Source: Segetibacter koreensis DSM 18137 (GTDB lineage Bacteria; Bacteroidota; Bacteroidia; Chitinophagales; Chitinophagaceae). Taken from it: DNA of 64,000 nucleotides. Both the position numbers and the translations under genes were made by a program. The first letter of the stretch is position 1; each line of letters begins with the position of its first letter. Below are positions 46,111 through 53,872 of the stretch, piece after piece. Below the pieces are notes generated by a model. It was not told where the DNA came from. It saw only the letters and a program-made list of their open reading frames with translations, and searched no databases. The DNA is taken from assembly GCF_000374045.1 (NCBI RefSeq), contig NZ_KB893314.1, forward strand, positions 124,001 to 188,000, written 5' to 3'.

Positions 46111-46180
46111 TTTTTTGGTAGTCAGCTGAAGTTCCTTTTATCATCATCGTTGCGTCGCACACTTATACTTCTGCTCGTTA
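46111..46180 (+). repeat. Dispersed intergenic repeat, copy 3 (MFP/RND spacer)
   Basis: TTTTTTGGTAGTCAGCTGAA, then TTTTATCATCATCGTTGCGT and CGCACACTTATAC. The core CATCGTTGCGTCGCACACTT is identical to copy 2. It fills half of the 147-bp spacer between adaptor and permease genes of one operon, and lies antisense to the genes. Confidence 0.8.
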
Positions 46181-46206
46181 TTCACCCATACTACTACTAT
46201 TATTTT

Positions 46207-47406
46207 TTATGCGCTTGTTGTTATAGCCTGTCCGTCGAACAGGTTCTGAAAACCTTCGGTTATAATAATGTCACCTGTTTTCAGTCCGCTTTTAACTTCA
46301 AGTCTTTCTCCATAAAGCTCACCTACCTGTATTTGCCTTTTTTGTGCAACCATATTATTTCCTTGTTTTACCGCAACCAAAACAAATTTGCCTTGTTCAT
46401 CTGTTTGTAAAACATTTACAGGAACAGTCATAGCATTTGGTACACTATAATCCTGTATTCTAACCATTGCGGTAAGATTAGGCTTTAAACTTTTATCATT
46501 AGGAATTTTAGCCTCTGCTATAAAACCTCTCGATGTAGCACTGATAGACTGACTAATTAAAGAAATAGTAGAATTGTACGATTTATTAATATCAGGAACT
46601 GAAATAATCACAGGAGTTCCCTTTGAAACACGTGCTAAATAGTTTTCAGGGATATCTGTAACTACTTTAAGATTACTCGTATTTACAATTTTAATTCCTG
46701 CAGCCGGGCCGCCTGTAAACATTTCCCCGACATGAATATTTACTTCATCCGCAACTCCTGAAACATTGCTTATAACGGAAGTAGTACTTAACTGCTCTTC
46801 TGCTGATTTTATATTTTCCTGTTGGGTTTTCAGTTGATTTTCAAGAACTTCTACGTTTGTTTTAGCTTGAAGCAACTGTACTTCAGTGCCTATGTGCTGA
46901 TCCCATAAATTTTTTGTACGCTCATAAACGCTTTTCGCGAGTTCAAGCTGGTTTTTTGTTGCGGCCAAACCTTGTCTTGCAGCAACAACATTCTGCCGAA
47001 TAATTGCATCATCAAGCTTTAAAAGCAATTGACCTTTTTTTACATATTGGCCTTCTTTCACATAAACTGCTTTTACCTGTCCACCCGTGCCACGTGGGCT
47101 TACATAAGAAATATTTTCAGCATCTACCCTACCCTGCAAGTCTATGTAATGTGTGAACTTTTCATCTTTTATTGTATCTAGTACTACAAGTTTCGCCTTC
47201 TTTACATTAGCACCTGCTGTATCCAGCTCGCTTATTTCGAGTTCCAGCTTTCTAATTTCTGCGGTGGCTTGTGCTTCCTCTTTTTTAAGCTTTTCAAGCT
47301 TGTCCTTCTTTTCCTGTAAGCCGTTATTAGTACTGTTATTTCCGCCACACGACACTATAAAAAATGCTATGGCAGCTAGAAAAGAAACTTTTATAAATGA
47401 ATTCAT
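46207..47406 (-). CDS. RND efflux periplasmic adaptor (MFP/HlyD family), lipoprotein
   Basis: The 399-aa protein starts at the ATG at 47406 with a lipoprotein signal ('LAAIAFFIVSCGGNN'). Domains in order are a coiled coil (about 24-65), barrel-sandwich (lipoyl-like) halves ('VSPRGTGGQVKAVYVKEGQY', 'VSGVADEVNIHVGEMF') around a long hairpin, and beta-barrel and membrane-proximal domains. It bridges the RND pump and TolC. Longer frames to 47535 start within the tolC gene and are rejected. It follows tolC by 35 bp. Confidence 0.94.
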   Translation of the reverse strand: MNSFIKVSFLAAIAFFIVSCGGNNSTNNGLQEKKDKLEKLKKEEAQATAEIRKLELEISELDTAGANVKKAKLVVLDTIKDEKFTHYIDLQGRVDAENISYVSPRGTGGQVKAVYVKEGQYVKKGQLLLKLDDAIIRQNVVAARQGLAATKNQLELAKSVYERTKNLWDQHIGTEVQLLQAKTNVEVLENQLKTQQENIKSAEEQLSTTSVISNVSGVADEVNIHVGEMFTGGPAAGIKIVNTSNLKVVTDIPENYLARVSKGTPVIISVPDINKSYNSTISLISQSISATSRGFIAEAKIPNDKSLKPNLTAMVRIQDYSVPNAMTVPVNVLQTDEQGKFVLVAVKQGNNMVAQKRQIQVGELYGERLEVKSGLKTGDIIITEGFQNLFDGQAITTSA

Positions 47407-47441
47407 ATAAAGGGTAATTTTGATATTAAACGTAATAATCC

Positions 47442-48833
47442 TTAATTTAATTTTCCCAAAGAAGACTGGTATGAAATTTTTGCCACAATCGCATTGTACA
47501 ACCCGTTGAAATAATTTGACTGAGCCGTCTGCCAATCAGTATCAGCCTGCAAAACTTCAAAGCTGGAACCAATACCCGCTTCAAACTTCTTCTTGGTTGT
47601 ATTATAAACATTTTCTGCAAGCTGTACGTTTCGTTGTTGTGCATCCAGGTTAAGCAAGGCGTTTTTAAGGCTTTCTTTTGATGCCGTTTGCTGCAGATCT
47701 ATCACCTGTTTTAAATTCTCGATATTATTATCAACTTTTCGAAGATTAAATTTCTCTTGTTGTATTTTGTACTTTCGCTGGAAACCGTCAAAAATTGGTA
47801 CACTCAGATTCAATCCTATTAACGAGTTTTTTAACCAAAATGTACTTTTATCTGTTATAAAGTTCTGTCCCTGGCCCTGTGCCGTATAACTTAACATAGC
47901 TGACAAAGTGGGAATATATTCCAGCTTATATCTTTTAACGTTCAACTCCTGTAAACGGCGCGAATAACCTATCGCCTGTATCTCTTTGCGGTCCTCGTAT
48001 CTAAAATTATCATCCAAAACATTTCGCTTAACATCTTCATTAGTAAGACTTTCTTTTAAAATGACCGAATCGTTTTGAGAAATACCCAAAGCATATTTAA
48101 GACCAGCATAAGCAAGTTTTACAGAATTGTTTAAAACACTTTGCGATGTCTGCAAATTGGTCAATTGCACCTGCACTTTATCAAGGTCAAGTTTTTCGGC
48201 AAACCCATTTACCAACATGATGGAATCATCATGATACAACTTTTGTAACCTTTTGATACCAGAGTCTAAAAATTCTGATTGCTTTTGTGCGATGAGAATA
48301 GCATAATATCTCCTGTACGCAGAGTCTTTGACTCCTTCTTTTATAAGTTCGAGATTAGCCTTAGATAGATTTAAAGCAGTTTGCCGGGCTTGCAACCCTA
48401 CAAAAACGTCGGGCTGAAATAGTAATTGGGAAAGCGTACCTCCAATGCTCGTGTTCCAGGGCTGAAAAAAGCTAATAGCCTGCAATTTTGGGTCAGGTAT
48501 CTTAGTGTTTTGCGGTATTAATTTTTCGTTTTTTAAAACGGAATATATACCTGCTTCTGACGCATCAGGAAATAATATTTTAGGCAATTGTAAATAACGG
48601 TTAAGGGAAGCTGTACCAGAAACCTGGGGTAAGGCCTGCCCAGTAATTTCGTTATTTTGCGCTTGCTGAATCTGGATGTCGAGCGCTGCGTTTTTTACCG
48701 CTGTCACATTATCAAACGCTAACTCTACCGCCTCCTTCACCGTTAGCTCGTACTTTTTCTGTGCAAAAGAAAAATGTACAATAGCGAGAAACAAAAGGGT
48801 AAACATCCATCGTAACTGTATCTGTTTACTCAT
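47442..48833 (-). CDS. tolC: TolC-family outer-membrane efflux channel
   Basis: The 463-aa protein has a signal peptide (MFTLLFLAIVHFSFAQ) and two OEP repeats of long helices and beta-strands. Motifs include 'GGTLSQLLFQPDVFVGLQAR', 'SLIGLNLSVPIFDGFQRKYK' and 'VLQADTDWQTAQSNYF' near the C-terminus. It forms the outer-membrane exit duct of the tripartite pump. It starts 4 bp after the tetR stop, so it is coupled to the regulator. Confidence 0.93.
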   Translation of the reverse strand: MSKQIQLRWMFTLLFLAIVHFSFAQKKYELTVKEAVELAFDNVTAVKNAALDIQIQQAQNNEITGQALPQVSGTASLNRYLQLPKILFPDASEAGIYSVLKNEKLIPQNTKIPDPKLQAISFFQPWNTSIGGTLSQLLFQPDVFVGLQARQTALNLSKANLELIKEGVKDSAYRRYYAILIAQKQSEFLDSGIKRLQKLYHDDSIMLVNGFAEKLDLDKVQVQLTNLQTSQSVLNNSVKLAYAGLKYALGISQNDSVILKESLTNEDVKRNVLDDNFRYEDRKEIQAIGYSRRLQELNVKRYKLEYIPTLSAMLSYTAQGQGQNFITDKSTFWLKNSLIGLNLSVPIFDGFQRKYKIQQEKFNLRKVDNNIENLKQVIDLQQTASKESLKNALLNLDAQQRNVQLAENVYNTTKKKFEAGIGSSFEVLQADTDWQTAQSNYFNGLYNAIVAKISYQSSLGKLN

Positions 48834-48837
48834 CTTA

Positions 48838-49455
48838 CTAATTATTTTTGAATCTTTGTTGTTTATATTTCTTGATTAATTTTTGGCCTTCGAGGGTTGA
48901 AATCCCATATAAATACAATTCAATGGTTTCTAACTCGATTTCGGCCAGGTTGTACTTACCATAAGGAAAAATATCCTGGTTAAAAGGAATAAACAGAGTC
49001 GCAATCCGGAACTTTGTAATTATGTCAACGTTTAGCTCTGCTCTGAAAAGGCCTTCTTCTATACCTCTTTTAATGTTTTTCTGCACCTTTTCTGAGATAT
49101 AATTGTTTTTATAGCGAAAGAATTTCGCAAAAACAGCAGGAAAAAATTTTTCCATATCTTCATAAACTGCAGGATTCATTTCAAACATTAACTCCTGTGA
49201 CATGTCTATGTTTAAAAAAATTTCGTGAATAGCATTTTCCGCTTTGGCCAAATTTGCTTCACACATCAGTACACTTTTATTTAAAATATCTTCGACTACT
49301 GCGTCAACGATCTCATCTTTATTAGCAAAGGATTGATAAATCGTTTTCTTGCTCATCCCTGTTTTCATCGCGATCTCATCCATTGTTACCCTTCTGAAAC
49401 CAAACCGGCAAAACAACTCGTGTGCTTTGCAAAGTATTCTTTCTTTCTGTTCCAT
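48838..49455 (-). CDS. TetR-family transcriptional repressor
   Basis: The 205-aa protein starts at the ATG at 49455 (MEQKERILCKAHELFCRFGF). An N-terminal HTH follows with 'VTMDEIAMKTGMSKKTIYQSF', then 'FANKDEIVDAVV' and a helical ligand domain. As first gene of the efflux operon it probably represses its own promoter, since a 13-bp perfect palindrome lies over the promoter-like elements just upstream. The inducer is unknown. Confidence 0.93.
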   Translation of the reverse strand: MEQKERILCKAHELFCRFGFRRVTMDEIAMKTGMSKKTIYQSFANKDEIVDAVVEDILNKSVLMCEANLAKAENAIHEIFLNIDMSQELMFEMNPAVYEDMEKFFPAVFAKFFRYKNNYISEKVQKNIKRGIEEGLFRAELNVDIITKFRIATLFIPFNQDIFPYGKYNLAEIELETIELYLYGISTLEGQKLIKKYKQQRFKNN

Positions 49456-49466
49456 ATTAGTGAGAA

Positions 49467-49510
49467 CAAAACTATGGAAACTATTATTACAAAACAAGTT
49501 TCCATAGTTT
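49467..49510 (-). promoter_or_regulatory. Efflux operon promoter overlapped by palindromic TetR operator
   Basis: Inverted repeat AAACTATGGAAAC (49469-49481) and GTTTCCATAGTTT (49498-49510) with a 16-bp spacer. On the minus strand TTG (49495-49497), 20 bp, then TAGTTTTG (49467-49474) matches the Bacteroidota promoter. The operator covers both elements, so binding would block polymerase. The leader is very short (about 12 bp from the -7 element to the ATG). Confidence 0.75.
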
Positions 49511-49855
49511 AAAAGCAACTATTATTTTATCTGCTACAACAATTCTTCTATTTATAACGGTATTGAATGAAAAAAATTTTATTTATATAACAATCCTTTT
49601 CTCTTTTTTATCAATAGAATACCTGCCCGCTTCTTGAAAATCTATGTACTTAACTATTTACACACCGTAATTGTTTAGTTAACATTACTCTCAAGGTATG
49701 TTATACATATATATTTTTTTAATAAAAAACATTTAAAACCTTTTATCTTCTTTTGCTTCTGTAACTTTTAAAATATCTGTCGTACTTTTATCACCATAAA
49801 AAAATGATTAGCATGTTCTTTGCTGACAAAGTTTATTTTATTCAAATTGCCCTTC
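49511..49855. other. Divergent intergenic region before the ECF sigma operon
   Basis: This AT-rich region of about 345 bp between tetR (-) and the ECF gene (+) must contain the promoter of the latter. A loose 'TACTTTTATC' lies about 70 bp before the ECF start. No gene, repeat or structured RNA was seen. Confidence 0.4.
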
Positions 49856-50401
49856 ATGTTTTTAGATGACAAGGACTTATTGCAACAGTTCAAACAACCC
49901 GCAGAAAAAGAAAGGGCTTTTACCGAAATAATAAAAAAATACCAGGAAAAGCTTTATTGGCACATAAGAAGAATAGTGGTAGACCATGATGACGCAAATG
50001 ACATTTTGCAGAACATGTTTATAAAAGTCTGGAATTCATTAAATAACTTCAGGGAAGATAGCCAGTTGTACACCTGGCTTTATAGAATAGCAACCAATGA
50101 GTGTTTTACATTTTTAGAACAACTAAAACGTAGAAGTGCAGTAAGTTTAACTGACGTAGAAAGCGGATTAGTCAATAAACTTAAGGCTGACCAAAACTTT
50201 AACGCAAATAAACTGGAATGGAAACTTCAACTGGCCATCCAACACTTGCCCGAAAAACAAAGAATTGTATTTACCTTGCGTTACTATGACGAGATGCCTT
50301 ACGAGGAAATGAGCCGGGTTTTAGAGACAAGTGAAGGAGCATTAAAAGCAAGCTATCATCATGCGGCTAAAAAAATAGAGAATTATATAGTAAATCATTA
50401 A
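49856..50401 (+). CDS. ECF (sigma-70 family, group 4) RNA polymerase sigma factor
   Basis: The 181-aa protein has sigma region 2 ('DHDDANDILQNMFIKVWNSL', 'LYTWLYRIATNECFTFLEQL') and region 4 ('LPEKQRIVFTLRYYDEMPYE', then 'ALKASYHHAAKKIENYI'). There are no regions 1 or 3. I set the start at the ATG at 49856 (MFLDDKDLL); the longer frame adds 12 unlikely residues. It is first in a three-gene operon whose second product is a predicted membrane protein, probably its partner. Confidence 0.93.
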   Translation: MFLDDKDLLQQFKQPAEKERAFTEIIKKYQEKLYWHIRRIVVDHDDANDILQNMFIKVWNSLNNFREDSQLYTWLYRIATNECFTFLEQLKRRSAVSLTDVESGLVNKLKADQNFNANKLEWKLQLAIQHLPEKQRIVFTLRYYDEMPYEEMSRVLETSEGALKASYHHAAKKIENYIVNH

Positions 50402-50472
50402 ACTTTTTAAAATTATTTCGGCGCAAATATTAAACTTTCATTACCTAATGCATGTCTTAGTGAGATAGCTAT

Positions 50473-51189
50473 ATGAAAAATGAGAATAACATAGTAGAGG
50501 AATTGAAGACAATTAGCCCTTTAATAATGAATATTAATCGAAATGGACCCTATTCGGTTCCGCCATCTTATTTTAATAATCTATCTATAAACATTTTAAA
50601 GAGGATACACAAAGAACGTGCCTATTTTGGTTCTGTCACCCCTTATAGTATTCCTGCAAATTATTTCAACGATCTCCCTCAAATAATACTGAAAAATGCC
50701 TTATCAGAGGCGAAAAAAGTGGACGATGTTTTTGCAGAACTGGAGAATATATCTCCATTGCTTAACACTATTAGTAAAAAACCTGTACACACTATTCCAG
50801 CTAATTTCTTCGATAAAATACAATCGCCTGTTTTAGACTCTCAAAAGCAAGAAGTCAAAGTTGTTGTACTTAAAAAGCGGTCGAGATTTTTCAGAATTGC
50901 CGCCGCGGCTGTTATTATTCCTTTTTTAGCTATTGGCTTGTATACGCTGACAGGAAGAGATTTTTTGTTGGTAAGGGGTAATAATAGTAATGCTAAAAAC
51001 AAGGTAAAGAGTTTGAGTAAAGAAGAAATTATAAATTATTTAAAGAATAATAGTTTAATTGAAAACGCATCTTCAACATCGCAAAATACTTCTATTAACA
51101 ATACTGAAATCAAGAGCTCGCTGAAACGAATATCTGATAAAGAGATTAAACAATTCCTGAAGGAAACCGGGGAATCAGATGAGATTTAA
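50473..51189 (+). CDS. Putative membrane anti-sigma-like protein with VPxxYF repeats
   Basis: The 238-aa protein has three repeats of a motif: 'YSVPPSYFNNL' (about 27-37), 'YSIPANYFNDL' (about 57-67) and 'HTIPANFFDKI' (about 107-117). One TM segment follows at about 140-160 (FRIAAAAVIIPFLAIGLYTL) and then a Ser/Asn/Lys-rich periplasmic tail. This architecture is usual for proteins encoded after ECF sigma factors in Bacteroidota; an anti-sigma role is inferred. It lacks a clear ZAS domain. Its stop overlaps the start of the next gene. Confidence 0.75.
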   Translation: MKNENNIVEELKTISPLIMNINRNGPYSVPPSYFNNLSINILKRIHKERAYFGSVTPYSIPANYFNDLPQIILKNALSEAKKVDDVFAELENISPLLNTISKKPVHTIPANFFDKIQSPVLDSQKQEVKVVVLKKRSRFFRIAAAAVIIPFLAIGLYTLTGRDFLLVRGNNSNAKNKVKSLSKEEIINYLKNNSLIENASSTSQNTSINNTEIKSSLKRISDKEIKQFLKETGESDEI

Positions 51190-51580
51190 AAAGAGCTTAA
51201 ATATGACAAAAAAAGTTACTGTATTATTAGTGATTCTCCTAAATATTAATTACTTTTGTTATGCGCAAGCACAGGAAGGAAATTCTAAACGGATAGATTC
51301 CCTACAGGTAGAATATTTCAATAAAGAGTTAGTACTTACACCGGAAGAATCGGACAAGTTTTGGCCTGTTTACAATAGTTATAAAAATGAAATTAAGAGT
51401 GTCAGGAAGGAGAACGAAAGTGATCCTATTGCTCTTGAAGAAAAGGTCTTAAACATAAGGAAGAAGTACAAGAACGATTTTAAAAGAATTTTAAATACCG
51501 ATGACAGAGTAAATAAAGTATATGTTTTAGAGAAGAACTTTAGGGATATGTTGAGAAACGAGTTATTAGAACGACAGTGA
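51179..51580 (+). CDS. Small exported Spy-like protein of the ECF operon
   Basis: The 133-aa protein has a signal peptide (VTVLLVILLNINYFCYAQA). The mature part starts with 'LVLTPEESDKFWPVYNSYKN' and is helical and charged, close to the periplasmic Spy/LTxxQ-type proteins. The start may be 51179, overlapping the previous stop by 11 bp, or the ATG at 51203. It is likely co-expressed with the ECF sigma factor and may sense or respond to envelope stress (inferred). Confidence 0.75.
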   Translation: MRFKKSLNMTKKVTVLLVILLNINYFCYAQAQEGNSKRIDSLQVEYFNKELVLTPEESDKFWPVYNSYKNEIKSVRKENESDPIALEEKVLNIRKKYKNDFKRILNTDDRVNKVYVLEKNFRDMLRNELLERQ

Positions 51581-51678
51581 AAAGGAGAAAAACTCAAAGA
51601 ATCCTAAAAGCGATTAATTTATATTGATAGTAATCTAAACCCAGATTATAAACTTGGTGTTTTTCATAGGTTAGCAAC

Positions 51679-51708
51679 GGCCAGCTCTGTTCAGGGCAGG
51701 CCTTTTTT
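51679..51708 (+). terminator. Terminator of the ECF operon
   Basis: The hairpin is GGCCAGCTCTG-TT-CAGGGCAGGCC, with mismatches, followed by TTTTTT. It is placed between convergent genes. Confidence 0.7.
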
Positions 51709-51719
51709 ATGTACATCTT

Positions 51720-52460
51720 TTACGATGCCTTGAAAAACGGGGTCTTTATATCATGATAAAATAAAAAGGTCCAGTTTTCCTGCCGCCCCTGCTGCCACCA
51801 TTTTTGCCTTAATTCCATGCTTTTTTTACCATCAAAATCATACTTAGCCACAAACTTGCTTTTCATTTGCTGAAGTTGGGGAGCAACATCACCGCCAAAA
51901 AAAACGATTTCTTCATTTTCTTTAATCCAAAATGCATAATGAAATGGGCTATGGCCTCCGACAAGTTCATAGTGAATATAGCTATCAATAGTTCCTGAAT
52001 GGTCTAATAATACGGCTTTGTTGTTATTAAGCAAAATAGAAAATTCGTCTGATATATAGCTGGGGAAACCAGTTTCAAAAGCATAATCCAGCTCGTCAGA
52101 AGGAAGATAATATGTTGCATTGGGAAAGGCCAAAGTATAATGTCCTAATTTGTCTTTTATACTAATTCCCCCCGCATGATCTTTATGCAAATGTGAGAGA
52201 AGTACTTTTGTAACCTGCAGGTTGTTTATTCCATTCTTCTCCAGGTTATTGTATATCTGCAACTTTCCGTCTATAGAAAAACCCAGCCCAGTGTCTAATA
52301 ATATAATATCTTTTGAGGTTATTACTACAAAAGGCTGTATTTCCACTAATAAACTTCCTATGGGGCGATCTTGCAGTTCATCCAGATTGTGTGCAAATGG
52401 AACAAAAACTTTTGACTTATCTATTGTAAAAGATCCCTCGCTTAATGGAATAATTTTCAT
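51720..52460 (-). CDS. Metallo-beta-lactamase-fold hydrolase
   Basis: The 246-aa protein has the metal-binding signature SHLHKDHAGG (HxHxDH) near residue 84 and further conserved positions, including 'ELVGGHSPFHYAFWI' and 'FFGGDVAPQ'. It resembles MBL hydrolases of the lactonase/glyoxalase-II-like group; the substrate is unknown. I used the ATG at 52460; an extension of four residues uses a TTG. It lies about 60 bp downstream of rodA on the same strand, so it may be read with the cell-shape genes. Confidence 0.85.
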   Translation of the reverse strand: MKIIPLSEGSFTIDKSKVFVPFAHNLDELQDRPIGSLLVEIQPFVVITSKDIILLDTGLGFSIDGKLQIYNNLEKNGINNLQVTKVLLSHLHKDHAGGISIKDKLGHYTLAFPNATYYLPSDELDYAFETGFPSYISDEFSILLNNNKAVLLDHSGTIDSYIHYELVGGHSPFHYAFWIKENEEIVFFGGDVAPQLQQMKSKFVAKYDFDGKKSMELRQKWWQQGRQENWTFLFYHDIKTPFFKAS

Positions 52461-52522
52461 GCATTCCTCCAACTTCCTAAAGGAAAGTTTATTTAAAGTT
52501 TTAAATAATTATATTTTATTTA

Positions 52523-53872
52523 TCAACGTAAGATCATTTGCCTGTCAGCATCAAGCCTTATTAAAATAAATAATAGGATGGTAAAGGTAAGTAAAGAAGA
52601 GCCGCCATAACTGACTAATGGAAGCGGTATACCAATAACAGGAGCGAGTCCAATTGTCATGCAAATGTTTATTGTAATATGAAACAAAAAGATACTTGCT
52701 ACTCCATACGCATATACCCTGCTGAATGTACTACGTTGTCTTTCTGCAATAACTATTGTTCTAAATAACAAAACTGCGTATAAGCTTAAAAACACGATGC
52801 TTCCGACAAACCCAAAACCTTCGCCTATTGTACAAAAAATAAAGTCAGTTCTTTGCTCGGGAACAAAATCATAACGGGTTTGAGTACCTTTTAAATATCC
52901 CTTCCCCAAAAGTCCTCCTGAGCCAATAGCTATTTTTGATTGAATAACATTGTATTCGCTCTGGTTCTGACTTTTACCGCGACTTTTCGATTTCAATTTT
53001 TCAAGCTCCGCCCGCTCAACCGGATCCTGCGGTACATATGGTTTGCCTACCAGGCTATAAATTCTATCGCGCTGGTAAGGTTTCATTACATTATTTATCA
53101 GATAAGGAATCGCTAAAGACGAAATTATACTCGCAACTGCCCAGCCTGCTACAATAATCCATAGTAAAAACCGATTCCGCTTAAACATTTTTCGTGTAAA
53201 AAAAATCACCAAAATGGCAATAGCAGCATAAGCAATGAAAAGGGTTTGCGGCGAAAATATAAGCGATAAAATAAGAATAACTGCAATTGATGCCCCTGCG
53301 ATTAGTATAAACGGAGGAAGACCTTCCCGGTACATTACAAGGAAAAAAGAAAAATACACTAATGCAAGACCGGTTTCATTTTGAGCGATAGTAATGACGG
53401 CCGGAAGCAAAGAAATAGCGGCACCTATTATTTGAGAATGTATTTTACTAAAATTAGTTTCCTGCCTGCTTATATATTTAGCCAGCGCCAGGCAGGTAAA
53501 AACCTTTGATAGCTCAGAAGGTTGTAGCCGGAAACCGCCCAAAACCAGCCATGACTTAGAACCTTTGACTTCAGAACCTACAAAAAGGGCAGCAAGGCAG
53601 AGCATAATACCAAAACCATAAAGCAGGTTGGCGGTGGCAGTAAAAAATTTACTGTCGGTTAATAAAATAAAAATGGCCAGAACGGAGCAAATTCCAACCC
53701 ACAACGCCTGCTTTCCGTAATCCCTGCTTTGATTAAGAACAGGATCAAAAATATTTTCCCCTTCTTTATACTCATTAGCAAAAATCATAAGCACACCAAT
53801 AGTTACAAGAGCAGCATATAAGAGTACCATGCTCCAGTCAATTCCTTTGGATATTGTATTACTATTTCTCAT
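52523..53872 (-). CDS. rodA: Rod-shape SEDS glycosyltransferase RodA
   Basis: The 449-aa membrane protein has about 10 helices of the SEDS family. 'WLVLGGFRLQPSELSKVFTC' is the conserved loop and 'GIPLPLVSYGGSSLLTF' is near the C-terminus. It polymerises peptidoglycan glycan strands with its partner PBP2. It overlaps the end of mrdA by 11 bp. A cytoplasmic/periplasmic loop of about 60 residues (positions 270-330) is longer than in E. coli. Confidence 0.95.
   Translation of the reverse strand: MRNSNTISKGIDWSMVLLYAALVTIGVLMIFANEYKEGENIFDPVLNQSRDYGKQALWVGICSVLAIFILLTDSKFFTATANLLYGFGIMLCLAALFVGSEVKGSKSWLVLGGFRLQPSELSKVFTCLALAKYISRQETNFSKIHSQIIGAAISLLPAVITIAQNETGLALVYFSFFLVMYREGLPPFILIAGASIAVILILSLIFSPQTLFIAYAAIAILVIFFTRKMFKRNRFLLWIIVAGWAVASIISSLAIPYLINNVMKPYQRDRIYSLVGKPYVPQDPVERAELEKLKSKSRGKSQNQSEYNVIQSKIAIGSGGLLGKGYLKGTQTRYDFVPEQRTDFIFCTIGEGFGFVGSIVFLSLYAVLLFRTIVIAERQRSTFSRVYAYGVASIFLFHITINICMTIGLAPVIGIPLPLVSYGGSSLLTFTILLFILIRLDADRQMILR

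Noticed and set aside
47407-47535. N-terminal extension of the adaptor protein into tolC
   Set aside because: The lipoprotein signal peptide starts at the ATG at 47406; the extension reads out of frame through tolC coding sequence.
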